Origin: a virus
Length of the DNA stretch: 45,496 nucleotides
IMG/VR virus record: IMGVR_UViG_3300009320_000030
Coordinates: 1 to 45,496 of that record
Direction: 5' to 3' (one strand)
A program made the translations under genes and the position numbers. The stretch's first letter is position 1, and each line of letters starts with the position of its first letter. Shown here one piece after another: positions 32,501 through 39,446 of the stretch. Under the pieces are notes generated by a model. The model saw only the letters and a program-made list of their open reading frames with translations. It did not search any database and was not told the DNA's origin.

Positions 32501-33701
32501 CGTTGAACAGAATATCGATATCTCCATCAGTCCTGCCCCAGTTGGGTAAAGAGCCGACGAGCCTGATAAATGGTTTTCTGAGGTAATGATCCTGGAACCT
32601 ACAGAGAAAATCTTCGAGGAGAACCAGATCCGGATGGCGTTCCGATATCTTCCCGGGGAATATCGGCATTGTAGTGCCTAACTTTTGCCGGTCTATTTTT
32701 TCCTGGTAGCGCTCGACCTTCTGGGGCAGATTGAACCGATGCCCGGCCTTGATGTTGCCGAATTTCTTTTCATAGTCCACCAACTTCTGGAATAAGGATG
32801 GGTAGTGCTTGTGGAGAAGATAGAACTGCTTGGACGTGTTAAGAGGGCAGCACCAGCAGGAAACCCTGTCATAGCCTTTCGCGTAAGCTGAGAACAGGGG
32901 AATTTTATTATCCTCAAGCGTTTGAAAAACTTTCTTATCAGACCAGGACTTGATTGGATGGTAGAATTCGAACCCGACTAGATTTCCCCATTTTGGTTTG
33001 TCTGCCCGGTCCTTGGATTCAGCACTCCTGGAGCCGTCGATGAGAAGGGTCGTCTTGGGATCATACTCCTGCAGGAATTTCCTTAATGGGGCTCTTTTGA
33101 GCTTTTCATTGCACCATCTTACCCGTGCCGTGGGCCAATAGTTGACCTCTTTTAGATATTCAAAGAAATTCTTTTCGGGTTTGATGACTTTCAGCGGTAA
33201 GGAAAATCGCTGGATGGTCTTCTTGATATGCTTCGCAATTCCGGGAAATTCCGTCCCGGTGTCGATATTGAGAACAAGAATTTTATCCTTCGGGAGATTC
33301 TCCAGGGCCCAACAGAGAAGAGCACAGGAATCCTTTCCTCCGGAGAAAAAGAGAATGTAATTATCGAACTTGGAGATTGTAGCTAACTCCGTGCGTAACA
33401 CTCTGCTAACTTTCCAGTCTAACTTTATGGTAATCTTTTTGAATAACTCTCTCGATAGAGGCGTCATGCTCTCAATATCGAATTCATGCTTCATGCTACC
33501 AGCTCTGACCCTTTGATGAATCTCCCTGACAATTGTAGTGCCTAACTTTATAATTTCCTCCTCGCTGAATTTAATCTCCTTTTCCGGATCTTTCAGAGTA
33601 GAATACCAGGTACATACAATTCTCCAATCGTCAGCTAACTGTTCGTTATCCGAAGCTTTAGGGTCATAGCTATCTACATCTTCTATTAGTTCAACTTCCA
33701 T
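29577..33701 (-). CDS. Multidomain protein: PP-loop sulfotransferase-like, nucleotidyltransferase, DNA ligase, two LigD-type phosphoesterase modules (1374 aa)
   Basis: Residues about 110-330: PAPS-reductase/DndC-like PP-loop domain (ILFFSGGKDSCALL, CWCCPLN). After KLGTT: nucleotidyltransferase (VGSLPNWGRTDGDIDILF) and an ATP-dependent ligase with motif I KKYDGTTNQL, IGELEVW, EGAML and WMIKFKNEY, then a CLIC cysteine site. After KLGTTELGTT: a 3'-phosphoesterase-like module (FVLQHHWRGDSVHVDFRYQ). After a second KLGTTELGTT: another related module (FVLSRRWWKG) and a C-terminal HTH (ETRRQTGHAKQTIYEAL). Two more KLGTT-type sites lie near residues 50 and 755. Methionine codons follow the repeats at 32670 and 30995, so separate products are possible. 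Likely acts in viral DNA repair, end processing or modification. Confidence 0.75.
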   Translation of the reverse strand: MEVELIEDVDSYDPKASDNEQLADDWRIVCTWYSTLKDPEKEIKFSEEEIIKLGTTIVREIHQRVRAGSMKHEFDIESMTPLSRELFKKITIKLDWKVSRVLRTELATISKFDNYILFFSGGKDSCALLCWALENLPKDKILVLNIDTGTEFPGIAKHIKKTIQRFSLPLKVIKPEKNFFEYLKEVNYWPTARVRWCNEKLKRAPLRKFLQEYDPKTTLLIDGSRSAESKDRADKPKWGNLVGFEFYHPIKSWSDKKVFQTLEDNKIPLFSAYAKGYDRVSCWCCPLNTSKQFYLLHKHYPSLFQKLVDYEKKFGNIKAGHRFNLPQKVERYQEKIDRQKLGTTMPIFPGKISERHPDLVLLEDFLCRFQDHYLRKPFIRLVGSLPNWGRTDGDIDILFNGNLDEKIVQIESWRIERAFPDLQDRLEFLDDAHWHGPFTNFTDIADLKVEIRPHLFVQEMKRDPGFKAGCEESKKEDKLELFRPFYQPKPTHGRNVGEIYSVDSLVDIVTELWPRDVGIFVGKKYDGTTNQLYKKGDEVKIFSEDGSDLTENLPTIVDQARKIHEANFIVIGELEVWINGKHQPRAVSAGVVGHKGDEDEPHVRLTLYDLLYLDEDIHKESYAERRKRLIKFKDNGNIKVSRDEPLVRSAKELKRVVDLQSKRAGSEGAMLKLADKEYELDESTKWMIKFKNEYALNAKVITRYQIKGSDDTYYYACALKDSPYVGKTFNTGLKLDPGDVIRVIFADISEYYDKRLGTTWFNWWAPHVSESARVIEKGGKVDTAKKAHELVLKTSGRIQEKKLPKFVRKIQKLATPSRGGLKKKVTYEEESEIIRENKKKPEAQVQHKFKPAVWTFPNGHPRCLICGDEPRVPRPGEEPDSEGYGMCDGIERKLGTTELGTTMLAKKKFVLQHHWRGDSVHVDFRYQTNHILDGFTLNDAFKGIAEKYLKWRLDKKGVSIKLYWDEELFYELEKKTEKILQDASKALKDKVFEAHKDLENKENLWKVYWSTGEEKKRKPTVGKEAAEKIWSSKKEKEPYEWLFAEGVTPPRTIEEIPGGTEFYPGIFVTMDRGTYDTGAQKPSFKEFFLRGKNVKGRIVFRQVPGLKETKGAFTWLYWKPDDQEPYVLSGRAIKKEWLPDEGSALPAEIEHKIPAALAYWKKGLSREKKLDRRKKCVQFLKETRKLGTTELGTTFVLSRRWWKGQEVIRKQQQEDFHLKIGKRKFHLSENPEFVPSLSAVEFKEDPGYFKEGTYPPESELNPNDEIPAHIELADQGKVNVIEEDNLSIRVVLQGKILKGDWIFFRSATGETWTFKKQIIPPKANAGRPPLSEKKKYFIREIYRSTGSINETRRQTGHAKQTIYEALRYDDQDSF

Positions 33702-33710
33702 CTTCCCAGA

Positions 33711-33959
33711 TCAATTAAGTCTTGCCCTTGCCTTCCAGACCTCGAAGAGCGTGACATTACCAAAATAGGTCGCACCGAACAGGGTTAATGGATCCTTGAT
33801 AAAAAGTCCGAACAGAGCGCCCTGCCAAGCCCCATTAAAAGCTGTCTTAACGAGACGCTTTCCTTCGAACTTTTCATCTGATCCATACCATGCCTGGAGC
33901 GATCTGAATGCTCCAATGCCAGCTCCTAAAGCCACCGGATAAAAAATTTTCAATTCCAT
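33711..33959 (-). CDS. Small membrane protein, holin-like (82 aa)
   Basis: Start set at ATG 33959 (MELKIFYPVALGAGIG); the longer frame overlaps the XhlA-like gene. Hydrophobic segments at about 4-22 and 50-68 (WQGALFGLFIKDPLTLFG). Its place directly after an XhlA-like gene and near the portal suggests a lysis or membrane function. Archaeal lysis genes are poorly known, so this is tentative. Confidence 0.5.
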   Translation of the reverse strand: MELKIFYPVALGAGIGAFRSLQAWYGSDEKFEGKRLVKTAFNGAWQGALFGLFIKDPLTLFGATYFGNVTLFEVWKARARLN

Positions 33960-33961
33960 TT

Positions 33962-34171
33962 TTAGAATAACTTCATGAGCTTTGCCCATGCCCCACCGAT
34001 AGATCCTCCGGTGAGAATGAGAACAGTATTAACTTTATCTTTCCATGATTCGAGTTTGTCGATTCGGTTTTTAATTTCTTGATCTTCTTTGCAGAGACCG
34101 TTGACCTTTTCCTTTATCCAGGAAACATTCGTTGCGGTTTCTACAATTATCTTTTCAAGTCCTTGATCCAT
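33962..34171 (-). CDS. XhlA-like coiled-coil membrane protein (69 aa)
   Basis: Pattern: amphipathic helix with heptads (IKEKVNGLCKEDQEIKNRID), then KLESWKDKVNTVLILTGGSI and a glycine-rich membrane segment to the C-terminus. This closely follows the hemolysin-XhlA family that accompanies phage holins. Starts two bases after the portal stop. Confidence 0.6.
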   Translation of the reverse strand: MDQGLEKIIVETATNVSWIKEKVNGLCKEDQEIKNRIDKLESWKDKVNTVLILTGGSIGGAWAKLMKLF

Positions 34172-34172
34172 T

Positions 34173-35789
34173 TCAAATGAATTCTACATCCTTTATAATC
34201 GTCTGAATCCCCTGTCGGTAGTGGTACTTCAGAGGCGTCTCGAACGGTTTGAAATCGAAATGATACAGATAGAACGTGTCTTTACCAGCCCACCACGCTT
34301 CCCTTTCTTCTCTTGAAACCAGATGCTGGGGGAAATACTTGCTGAATTCTCCAGCGGTGATGGTAATCGGTTCTTTTGGTTCAATAATGCCGTAGACCAG
34401 CTTCCCGGAGCAGAGATACCACTTCTTGCCGGCCATCTCGAACTTTTTGGATTTGACGAATGCGGTTTTCTTGCCGAGATAGATCAGTTCCCCATGGGGC
34501 GCCACGAGGTAAATCCCGTCCTCTACTTCCGAGAGCATGGCCTTCATCTTACCCTCTTTTTTCAGAACGGGTCCTGCGGAAAGGCCGAGCATTTCCCTGG
34601 CTTCCTCGTAGGTAAGGAGGGACCGGTCCTCGAACCGGACCTTGCTGAGATTCAGGAGTTTCGCAGTGATCCGATCATCCTCCCTTGGGAGAACTTCATT
34701 GAACTCTATCCGGATCTGGTCGTCGATCCCCTCGAGCTCGAAGAGCTTTGCGAAGATCTGGTTCTCCAGGAGCAGCTTCATCTTCCTCCGGAGAGGGAAA
34801 ATCGAGCTCGGCAGAAGATCCAGCATCGCCTGGGCCGTCGCCCTGTTGGTTCCTTCGCCGGTTCCCCGGAGGAGGAATTTCGGTATACCGGATGCGGTAG
34901 CAATTGCGTTGATGAATGGTTCGGAGAAATTCACCGTTCCCGGGAGGGAATAAGATTCTAAATTCTTGACCTTGATCCAATACTCATGAACATATTCTGA
35001 CATGTAATTGAGATCCTTGACTTCCTTCTCGATGTCTTCCATGATTTCAGGATTTGGCTCGTGCCGCTCATCGCCGACTTCAATGTCCTGCAGCGGGAAG
35101 CCGTGCCGGTAAATAGCCTCGGCGAACCCTAATTCGGTATTCATCTGAGAGAGAGCTGACTGGTAGGCGACCTCGGTCAGTGGAATCCCGAGGAGCTCGT
35201 CGCCTATGTTGTGGAGGGTAAGATGAGCGATCAGCTCCATGGGAACGTCGATAGTATTGTGGCCGGTCCTTTCTTTCTTCGTGTCGTAATATGGAACTTC
35301 CTGGGTGATCCCGACCGGATTGTCATCATCGTCCGTTTTGATGGGACCGTTGGTGCCATGGTCCCTCTGGAAACCGATGTAAGCCGGGTGAAGGTGCTGG
35401 AGCCCCATCAGGGTATCTTCGTCTTCGTTGAGGATGTACTCGGTCCATGCGTTGCCGAAAACATCGGCGTCAATGAAGCGGTTATGGAGAAAAGAATTCA
35501 GCCAGGAGAGATCTCGTTTGCAGTGAATTCTAGTAAGGAATTCCCCGACAGCTTTTTCTCCCTCGGTCGTGTCGGTATAGATCTTGAATTTTGGGGTGGC
35601 GAATGAGGCCCTGATGTTGACGGCTCTGAAGAGGTAAGGTTGACGGCGGTACATTAATTCCAGGTCATGGAAGTTGAATTTTCCGAATTTCAGGGGCTTT
35701 GATTCCTTCGAGGCCTTGGAAGGGGCGGTTCTTGCTGGCCTACCGGAGATGGCCGATTTTAGAAGCGAGAGCCGAGATATGAATCTCAT
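34173..35789 (-). CDS. Portal protein (538 aa)
   Basis: N-terminal LMYRRQPYLFRAVNIRASF, DADVFGNAWTEYIL, LHNIGDELLGIPLTEVAYQS, then the hallmark FINAIATASGIPKFLLRG followed by GTNRATAQAMLDLL and the long crown helix. These match the phage_portal family. It forms the dodecameric DNA entry ring and docks terminase. The C-terminal about 120 residues (VEDGIYLVAPHGELIYLGKK to FDFKPFETPLKYHYRQG) are an extra domain of unknown role. A TATA box (35811-35820) gives a nearly leaderless mRNA. Confidence 0.85.
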   Translation of the reverse strand: MRFISRLSLLKSAISGRPARTAPSKASKESKPLKFGKFNFHDLELMYRRQPYLFRAVNIRASFATPKFKIYTDTTEGEKAVGEFLTRIHCKRDLSWLNSFLHNRFIDADVFGNAWTEYILNEDEDTLMGLQHLHPAYIGFQRDHGTNGPIKTDDDDNPVGITQEVPYYDTKKERTGHNTIDVPMELIAHLTLHNIGDELLGIPLTEVAYQSALSQMNTELGFAEAIYRHGFPLQDIEVGDERHEPNPEIMEDIEKEVKDLNYMSEYVHEYWIKVKNLESYSLPGTVNFSEPFINAIATASGIPKFLLRGTGEGTNRATAQAMLDLLPSSIFPLRRKMKLLLENQIFAKLFELEGIDDQIRIEFNEVLPREDDRITAKLLNLSKVRFEDRSLLTYEEAREMLGLSAGPVLKKEGKMKAMLSEVEDGIYLVAPHGELIYLGKKTAFVKSKKFEMAGKKWYLCSGKLVYGIIEPKEPITITAGEFSKYFPQHLVSREEREAWWAGKDTFYLYHFDFKPFETPLKYHYRQGIQTIIKDVEFI

Positions 35790-35801
35790 AATTAGTTAGG
35801 C

Positions 35802-35820
35802 GAGACATACAATATAAATA
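35802..35820 (-). promoter_or_regulatory. Portal-module promoter
   Basis: Minus-strand TATTTATATTGTATGTCTCG; the TATA part lies about 25 bases before the portal ATG. The motif TATATTGTATGTCTC also precedes the protease/scaffold gene (29400), suggesting co-regulated late promoters. Confidence 0.55.
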
Positions 35821-35954
35821 GTCAGCCTGCCCCACCCATGGCGGGGAGGTGATGACCGCCGTGGGACAGGCTGGTTTGGTTGGTTTTCGGAGTGGCTGAC
35901 TTGCCGATTAGTTCTGTGCGAGATACAATAAATAGGGAATTCATGGTAATGTGG

Positions 35955-36082
35955 TATGGTAATGCGGTAAGGATGCAAAGGTGCCATCCCGACGCAACGC
36001 AGCGGAGTCGGGCGCAGGCGCCATGCAGCCGGAGGAACGGAGGCTGCCGCAGCGTCTGTTCGCAAACGTGGTAAGGATGCGA
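35955..36082 (+). repeat. GC-rich structured repeat, copy 2
   Basis: Matches 6499-6620 with scattered changes, keeping CCCGAC...GTCGGG and GCAGCC...GGCTGC stems and the flanking GTGGTAAGGATGC direct repeats. The two copies sit about 29 kb apart on the same strand. Confidence 0.65.
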
Positions 36083-36131
36083 AGGCGCTGGTTAACGCAA
36101 CAAGCCGAGAATCGGCTAACTTTTGGGGAAA

Positions 36132-36183
36132 GAGAGTTTGAGAGGAAACACCTTTGTTGGTTAAAAGGGGTGTCCTCTCAATG
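36132..36183 (+). repeat. GAGTTTG two-tier hairpin element, copy 3
   Basis: GAGTTTG, outer stem GAGAGG...CCTCTC, inner stem ACACC...GGTGT, then TCAATG. Same design as 14150-14200 and 14384-14416 with changed stem bases. Confidence 0.6.
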
Positions 36184-36298
36184 CAACTGGGGTTTTAACA
36201 AAAATAAGCACGTGCAACTTTCTCAAAACAAAAATTAATACATCAAAGATTAAAGAAAATAATTAATGAATTCTTCCTCCATGAAGAATTCCGAAGCT

Positions 36299-36349
36299 GA
36301 CTTGCTCTCCGAGAGCAAGTCGCAAAATTTACATGTAGTGCCTAACTTT
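36299..36349. repeat. GACTTGCTC hairpin plus 15-nt repeat (island 3)
   Basis: GACTTGCTC-TCCGA-GAGCAAGTC then, 12 bases on, the 15-nt repeat (36335-36349). Third copy of the pair seen at 6691 and 15211. Confidence 0.6.
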
Positions 36350-36428
36350 TCTTAGAATCCCGAAGCATTCTGAGGCCCCATCCGACCAGAAAACAGCCGA
36401 TAAAGGCTATGTAATCCCAGCGGATCAT
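36342..36428 (-). CDS. Very small membrane protein ending in the repeat (28 aa)
   Basis: MIRWDYIAFIGCFLVGWGLR is one membrane segment, with a basic tail MLRDSKKS. The stop TAG is the TAG inside the 15-nt repeat, so the repeat provides the gene's end. Short length limits confidence. Confidence 0.45.
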   Translation of the reverse strand: MIRWDYIAFIGCFLVGWGLRMLRDSKKS

Positions 36429-36455
36429 TTTAGCCTCCTGAACAGGAAATCATAC

Positions 36456-36758
36456 TCAAGAGCTCTCCTGTAGGATTTCATTCTCCTGCTTGATTTTTCT
36501 TATGGTAATCTCTGCCAGGCCGGTAGCTCTCCGAATTGACCCGACACCCCAACCGGCCTCCAGCAGGGTAAGCACTGCGTGGATCTTGTCGGTGTGAATT
36601 CCGGATGTCTTTCTCCTTTCGATGCCGTATTTCTTCAGCATGGTGTAAACTGCGGTAGAATTGCTATCCAGGAGGGTAGCTATCCTGTCAACGCCGATCC
36701 CGCATTCCGAATAGAGAAATTCCAGCACTTTCTTTGGTAGACGGCCTTCACGGTCCAT
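36456..36758 (-). CDS. HTH protein (100 aa)
   Basis: Two helix-turn-helix-like units: VLEFLYSECGIGVDRIATLL...TAVYTMLKKYGI and VLTLLEAGWGVGSIRRATGL...ITIRKIKQE. It resembles a small terminase or resolvase-type DNA-binding module. The start overlaps the upstream gene's end by 11 bases. The RIATLLDSNSTAVYTMLKKY section suits a recognition helix. Confidence 0.6.
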   Translation of the reverse strand: MDREGRLPKKVLEFLYSECGIGVDRIATLLDSNSTAVYTMLKKYGIERRKTSGIHTDKIHAVLTLLEAGWGVGSIRRATGLAEITIRKIKQENEILQESS

Positions 36759-37215
36759 GGTCGGGCCTCCGGATGAATTCTTTGAAATTGCAGGGATCCT
36801 CGCTGGTAGATACGGCGATCTGCAGGAAACGGTCGGGATTGATTCTCTCGAGGACCGCCCAGTCGCCGTCGTGGTTTTCGCATGGAATCTTCTGGAGTCC
36901 GGTAGCGTTAATTGTGATCATCGCTCCTGGAGCGTAATTGGCATCGGGTAGGATCTGGGCGTAGTGCATCCACTCAAACGGGGTCTCGGAGAGAAATACC
37001 GCTTTAAACTTGAACATTGGAATTCCGAGCAGCTTGTCGAGCGGCTGGAGCGGGACCAATCCGCGCTTGAGAATTTCGTCGAGGAATTCCAGCCGTGTGC
37101 AGTGGTACAGGCATTGGATCTCTTTGGATTCCTGGCGGTCTGGTAAGTCGGTATCGCTATGAATTCTAATTTCCGTCCCGGTAGGGACCGCTACACGGTG
37201 AATTGATTCCATCAT
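36748..37215 (-). CDS. Putative ADP-ribosyltransferase-like protein (155 aa)
   Basis: Start set at ATG 37215 (MMESIHRVAV); upstream is a shadow of the methyltransferase gene. Residues about 35-85 read CLYHCTRLEFLDEILKRGLV then AVFLSETPFEW: the H in YHxTR, the helix with GL(V/I)P, and the FLS strand match the pattern of DarT/KptA-type ADP-ribosyl transferase folds. Such enzymes modify DNA, RNA or proteins, sometimes as counter-defence. Lies beside a DNA methyltransferase. The catalytic Glu is not clearly placed. Confidence 0.45.
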   Translation of the reverse strand: MMESIHRVAVPTGTEIRIHSDTDLPDRQESKEIQCLYHCTRLEFLDEILKRGLVPLQPLDKLLGIPMFKFKAVFLSETPFEWMHYAQILPDANYAPGAMITINATGLQKIPCENHDGDWAVLERINPDRFLQIAVSTSEDPCNFKEFIRRPDHGP

Positions 37216-37228
37216 TTTGGTAATTTCA

Positions 37229-37819
37229 TTATCTATTTGCCTCGAAGAACGCCTGAGCGAATCCCGATGGGGTAATGCTCCGGATCCTTGATCTTTCCTT
37301 TTTCCCAAACGAGATGCCTTTATGCTTTCTATTCCAGACGTCCATACTGTGCTGGCCGGGTGTTTTTTTAACCGGTGCGATGGGGTTCCATTTTCCTGGG
37401 GGATTGAACTCACCCCACAGGGCTGTTTTCTTTGTGTATGGATTTCCATAATCACAAGGATTGAAATACATCCTCGGTGGCCCGAGGTAATGAACTAACC
37501 TCCCTGTTGGGTTCTCCAGGGCCCAGAACTTTGGCTTTGTTGCCATAATGAATCTGAGGCAGGCATCCACAACCGCAAGGGCTTCCAGAAGGGCGATATC
37601 TCCCTTCTCCATCCAATATCTCGCCCCACCCAAACATAAGTGAGTGCACGGAGGCGCTGCCAGAATTCCATATACTGCTTCCTCTGGCTTCTTGAGGAGT
37701 CTGACGTCATACCCATTTTCGATGTCGATCGGTCGGACGTCATACCCAGCTTCCTCATACGGCTTACTCCATGCCTTTGTTCCACAACAAAGATCATAGA
37801 TTATTTTAGAGGAATCCAT
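37229..37819 (-). CDS. Cytosine-C5 DNA methyltransferase-like protein (196 aa)
   Basis: SAM-binding motif I DLCCGTKAWSKPYEEAGYDV, catalytic ILAAPPCTHLC (PC), ENPTGRL (ENP-like) and C-terminal RSRIRSITPSGFAQAFFEA match the C5-MTase order, though the protein is short and lacks an obvious target-recognition domain. It may protect viral DNA. A 15-nt repeat lies just before its ATG (37819), and KLGTT could be read as an N-terminal extension from an upstream start. Confidence 0.7.
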   Translation of the reverse strand: MDSSKIIYDLCCGTKAWSKPYEEAGYDVRPIDIENGYDVRLLKKPEEAVYGILAAPPCTHLCLGGARYWMEKGDIALLEALAVVDACLRFIMATKPKFWALENPTGRLVHYLGPPRMYFNPCDYGNPYTKKTALWGEFNPPGKWNPIAPVKKTPGQHSMDVWNRKHKGISFGKKERSRIRSITPSGFAQAFFEANR

Positions 37820-37830
37820 TTTTGTAGTGC

Positions 37831-38040
37831 CTAACTTTCGAGGCAATCGTCGCAGACGTTGACCTCTCTGGTAAGTTCCTTAGTAAACCATCTGCCGCAG
37901 AAGCAGCACTTGCTTTTTTTCTGCGAAGGGTACATCCCAGGACGCCAGCGATTAATAAAAGGCTTACCATCAGCTCCAACGTCTATTCTGGCTTCTTTAG
38001 TTACACCTTTTCGGTATCCAACATCCAGACGTAGTTTCAT
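37831..38040 (-). CDS. Small zinc-finger protein (69 aa)
   Basis: MKLRLDVGYRKGVTKEARID, then CCFCGRWFTK and CDDC near the end: a four-cysteine ribbon. The stop TAG is inside the 15-nt repeat (37831-37833). Start overlaps the terminase 3' end by four bases. Function unknown. Confidence 0.65.
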   Translation of the reverse strand: MKLRLDVGYRKGVTKEARIDVGADGKPFINRWRPGMYPSQKKSKCCFCGRWFTKELTREVNVCDDCLES

Positions 38041-39446
38041 TTCGATATCCTCGGATCCCCAGGTCTGCCCAAGGGATGGTTTTTCGGTGTGATACCTGGG
38101 CGATTTCGAGATGGTAAGCTATGGTGTATAGACCCCCTACCCCCTGTAACTCCCGGTGATCTTCTATGTGTTTTACCATATGACTGCGTAGTGCCTAACT
38201 TTTTTGCATTCCATACAGCCAGTGCCAGGGCAGCAACCGAGTCCGGAAGATGCAGGAAGTTCTTGTATTTCCTGAGGTCGGAGATGAGCTCCTGGTATTT
38301 GAATGTTTCAGGTGAGACATCCGGAATTATTAAATTACCCTGCTCCATCTGGATATGCAGGAAGTCAATCAATGCGTTCTTATGGCCTCCTGCAAAGGAA
38401 AAAGGTTTCAGCGGAAGCATGTAAGGAGGCTGCCTACCAAAGTCTACGAACTCCTCTCCCGTTGTCGTATCAACGAGAAAGCTGGAAACCTTGTAGTCAT
38501 CTGAGAATCCCTGGCATTTCCTTGCGAGAAGGGAGTAATCATACTGCCCCAGGAACAATTCCACGACCTGTACTTTCTCGCCCAGGGGCTGGACTAAGCA
38601 CATACAGGCTTGGTCCCTTTTCTTGGCTATGTCGATGCCGCCAATACAAGGGTAATCAGGATTATATATAACTTCCCCGACATTCTTCTGGATTAGTTCA
38701 AAAGGAAACGGGGAGCTTGTTGCTGGGATGAATTTGCACATTAATTGGGTCAGGTAATACTTCTCACCCATTTCGATTCTGTCCTTCTCAACCTGTTCAG
38801 GATCATATCCTTCGCATTGTGTCCAGTCTTTCTTCAGGATCTTAAAGTCGAACTTCTCGGCGTTTGAATACATTGTATAGGCGAATCCCTCGGATTCCTC
38901 TGCTACGAAAGCCAGGTGCAACTCCGGTATCTTGAACTCGGTCTGTACACCCGTTAGCATTGGCTTGAGAACCTTCTTGTAGATCTCATCGGATTCGTAG
39001 TCCTGGCATTCATCAAGAAGAAGAATATCCGGATGCTCTCCCAGGACGGTAGAAGGATCATGGGGCAGAGCAACTATTTCAGAGTAGGTATGTGATTTCA
39101 ACCGCTGCACCTGGTCAACAAGAAAGTTCTTTCTGGATGCTGCAAGAACCTCTGTGGAATTGATACAGTCTGAGCCGATATCAAGAAGTTTATTAGCCTG
39201 CCTCTGCGACTTTGAGAAGATGCCTATCTTGGTCGGAGGATATGCAGCGAAGCGGTAGAGGGCGTAAAGTGCGAACGTGAATGATTTGGAAGCGCCTCTT
39301 GGAAGAACCGATATAGTCTTTTTATTTTTGTACATGAAGTCCAGCATCTCGGCTTGTTGGGAGAACAACTTCAGCTTGGAGAAATGGTAATCCAGAATCT
39401 TGCAGAAATTTACGGGATGGTCTGCGATGAAATCTAACTGAGTCAT
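38037..39446 (-). CDS. terL: Large terminase subunit (469 aa)
   Basis: Walker A SVLPRGASKSFTF, Walker B ILLLDECQDYE, and a nuclease domain starting IGGIDIAKKRDQACMCLV (first catalytic Asp) with LVDTTTGEEF. This is the ATP-driven DNA packaging motor. The recognisable domain ends at about VAALALAVWNAKK; there the 15-nt repeat adds KLGTT and a Gly/Pro/Arg-rich tail of about 45 residues that does not look like a conserved domain. The alternative frame from ATG 38179, nine bases beyond the repeat, also reads openly over the same DNA. Confidence 0.85.
   Translation of the reverse strand: MTQLDFIADHPVNFCKILDYHFSKLKLFSQQAEMLDFMYKNKKTISVLPRGASKSFTFALYALYRFAAYPPTKIGIFSKSQRQANKLLDIGSDCINSTEVLAASRKNFLVDQVQRLKSHTYSEIVALPHDPSTVLGEHPDILLLDECQDYESDEIYKKVLKPMLTGVQTEFKIPELHLAFVAEESEGFAYTMYSNAEKFDFKILKKDWTQCEGYDPEQVEKDRIEMGEKYYLTQLMCKFIPATSSPFPFELIQKNVGEVIYNPDYPCIGGIDIAKKRDQACMCLVQPLGEKVQVVELFLGQYDYSLLARKCQGFSDDYKVSSFLVDTTTGEEFVDFGRQPPYMLPLKPFSFAGGHKNALIDFLHIQMEQGNLIIPDVSPETFKYQELISDLRKYKNFLHLPDSVAALALAVWNAKKLGTTQSYGKTHRRSPGVTGGRGSIHHSLPSRNRPGITPKNHPLGRPGDPRISK

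Larger units (their letters stand above)
35790..36341. other. Structured non-coding island 3
   Basis: No credible gene. Contains a 13-bp two-tier hairpin at 35823-35873 (CAGCCTG...CAGGCTG arms), the second copy of the GC-rich repeat (35955-36082), the third GAGTTTG element (36132-36183), a hairpin GAATTCTTC-CTCCAT-GAAGAATTC (36268-36291), the GACTTGCTC hairpin (36299-36322) and a 15-nt repeat. The plus-strand frame at 35981 is the counterpart of the one at 6502, both products of the repeat. Confidence 0.65.

Noticed and set aside
29577-33701. Assembly concatenation as the cause of the 1374-residue fusion
   Set aside because: Repeats of 15 bases are too short to misjoin typical reads, and the same junction type occurs at several independent loci.
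37216-37455. Long N-terminal extension of the ADP-ribosyltransferase-like gene
   Set aside because: It lies over the methyltransferase in another frame; MMESIHRV at 37215 fits the gap after the methyltransferase stop.
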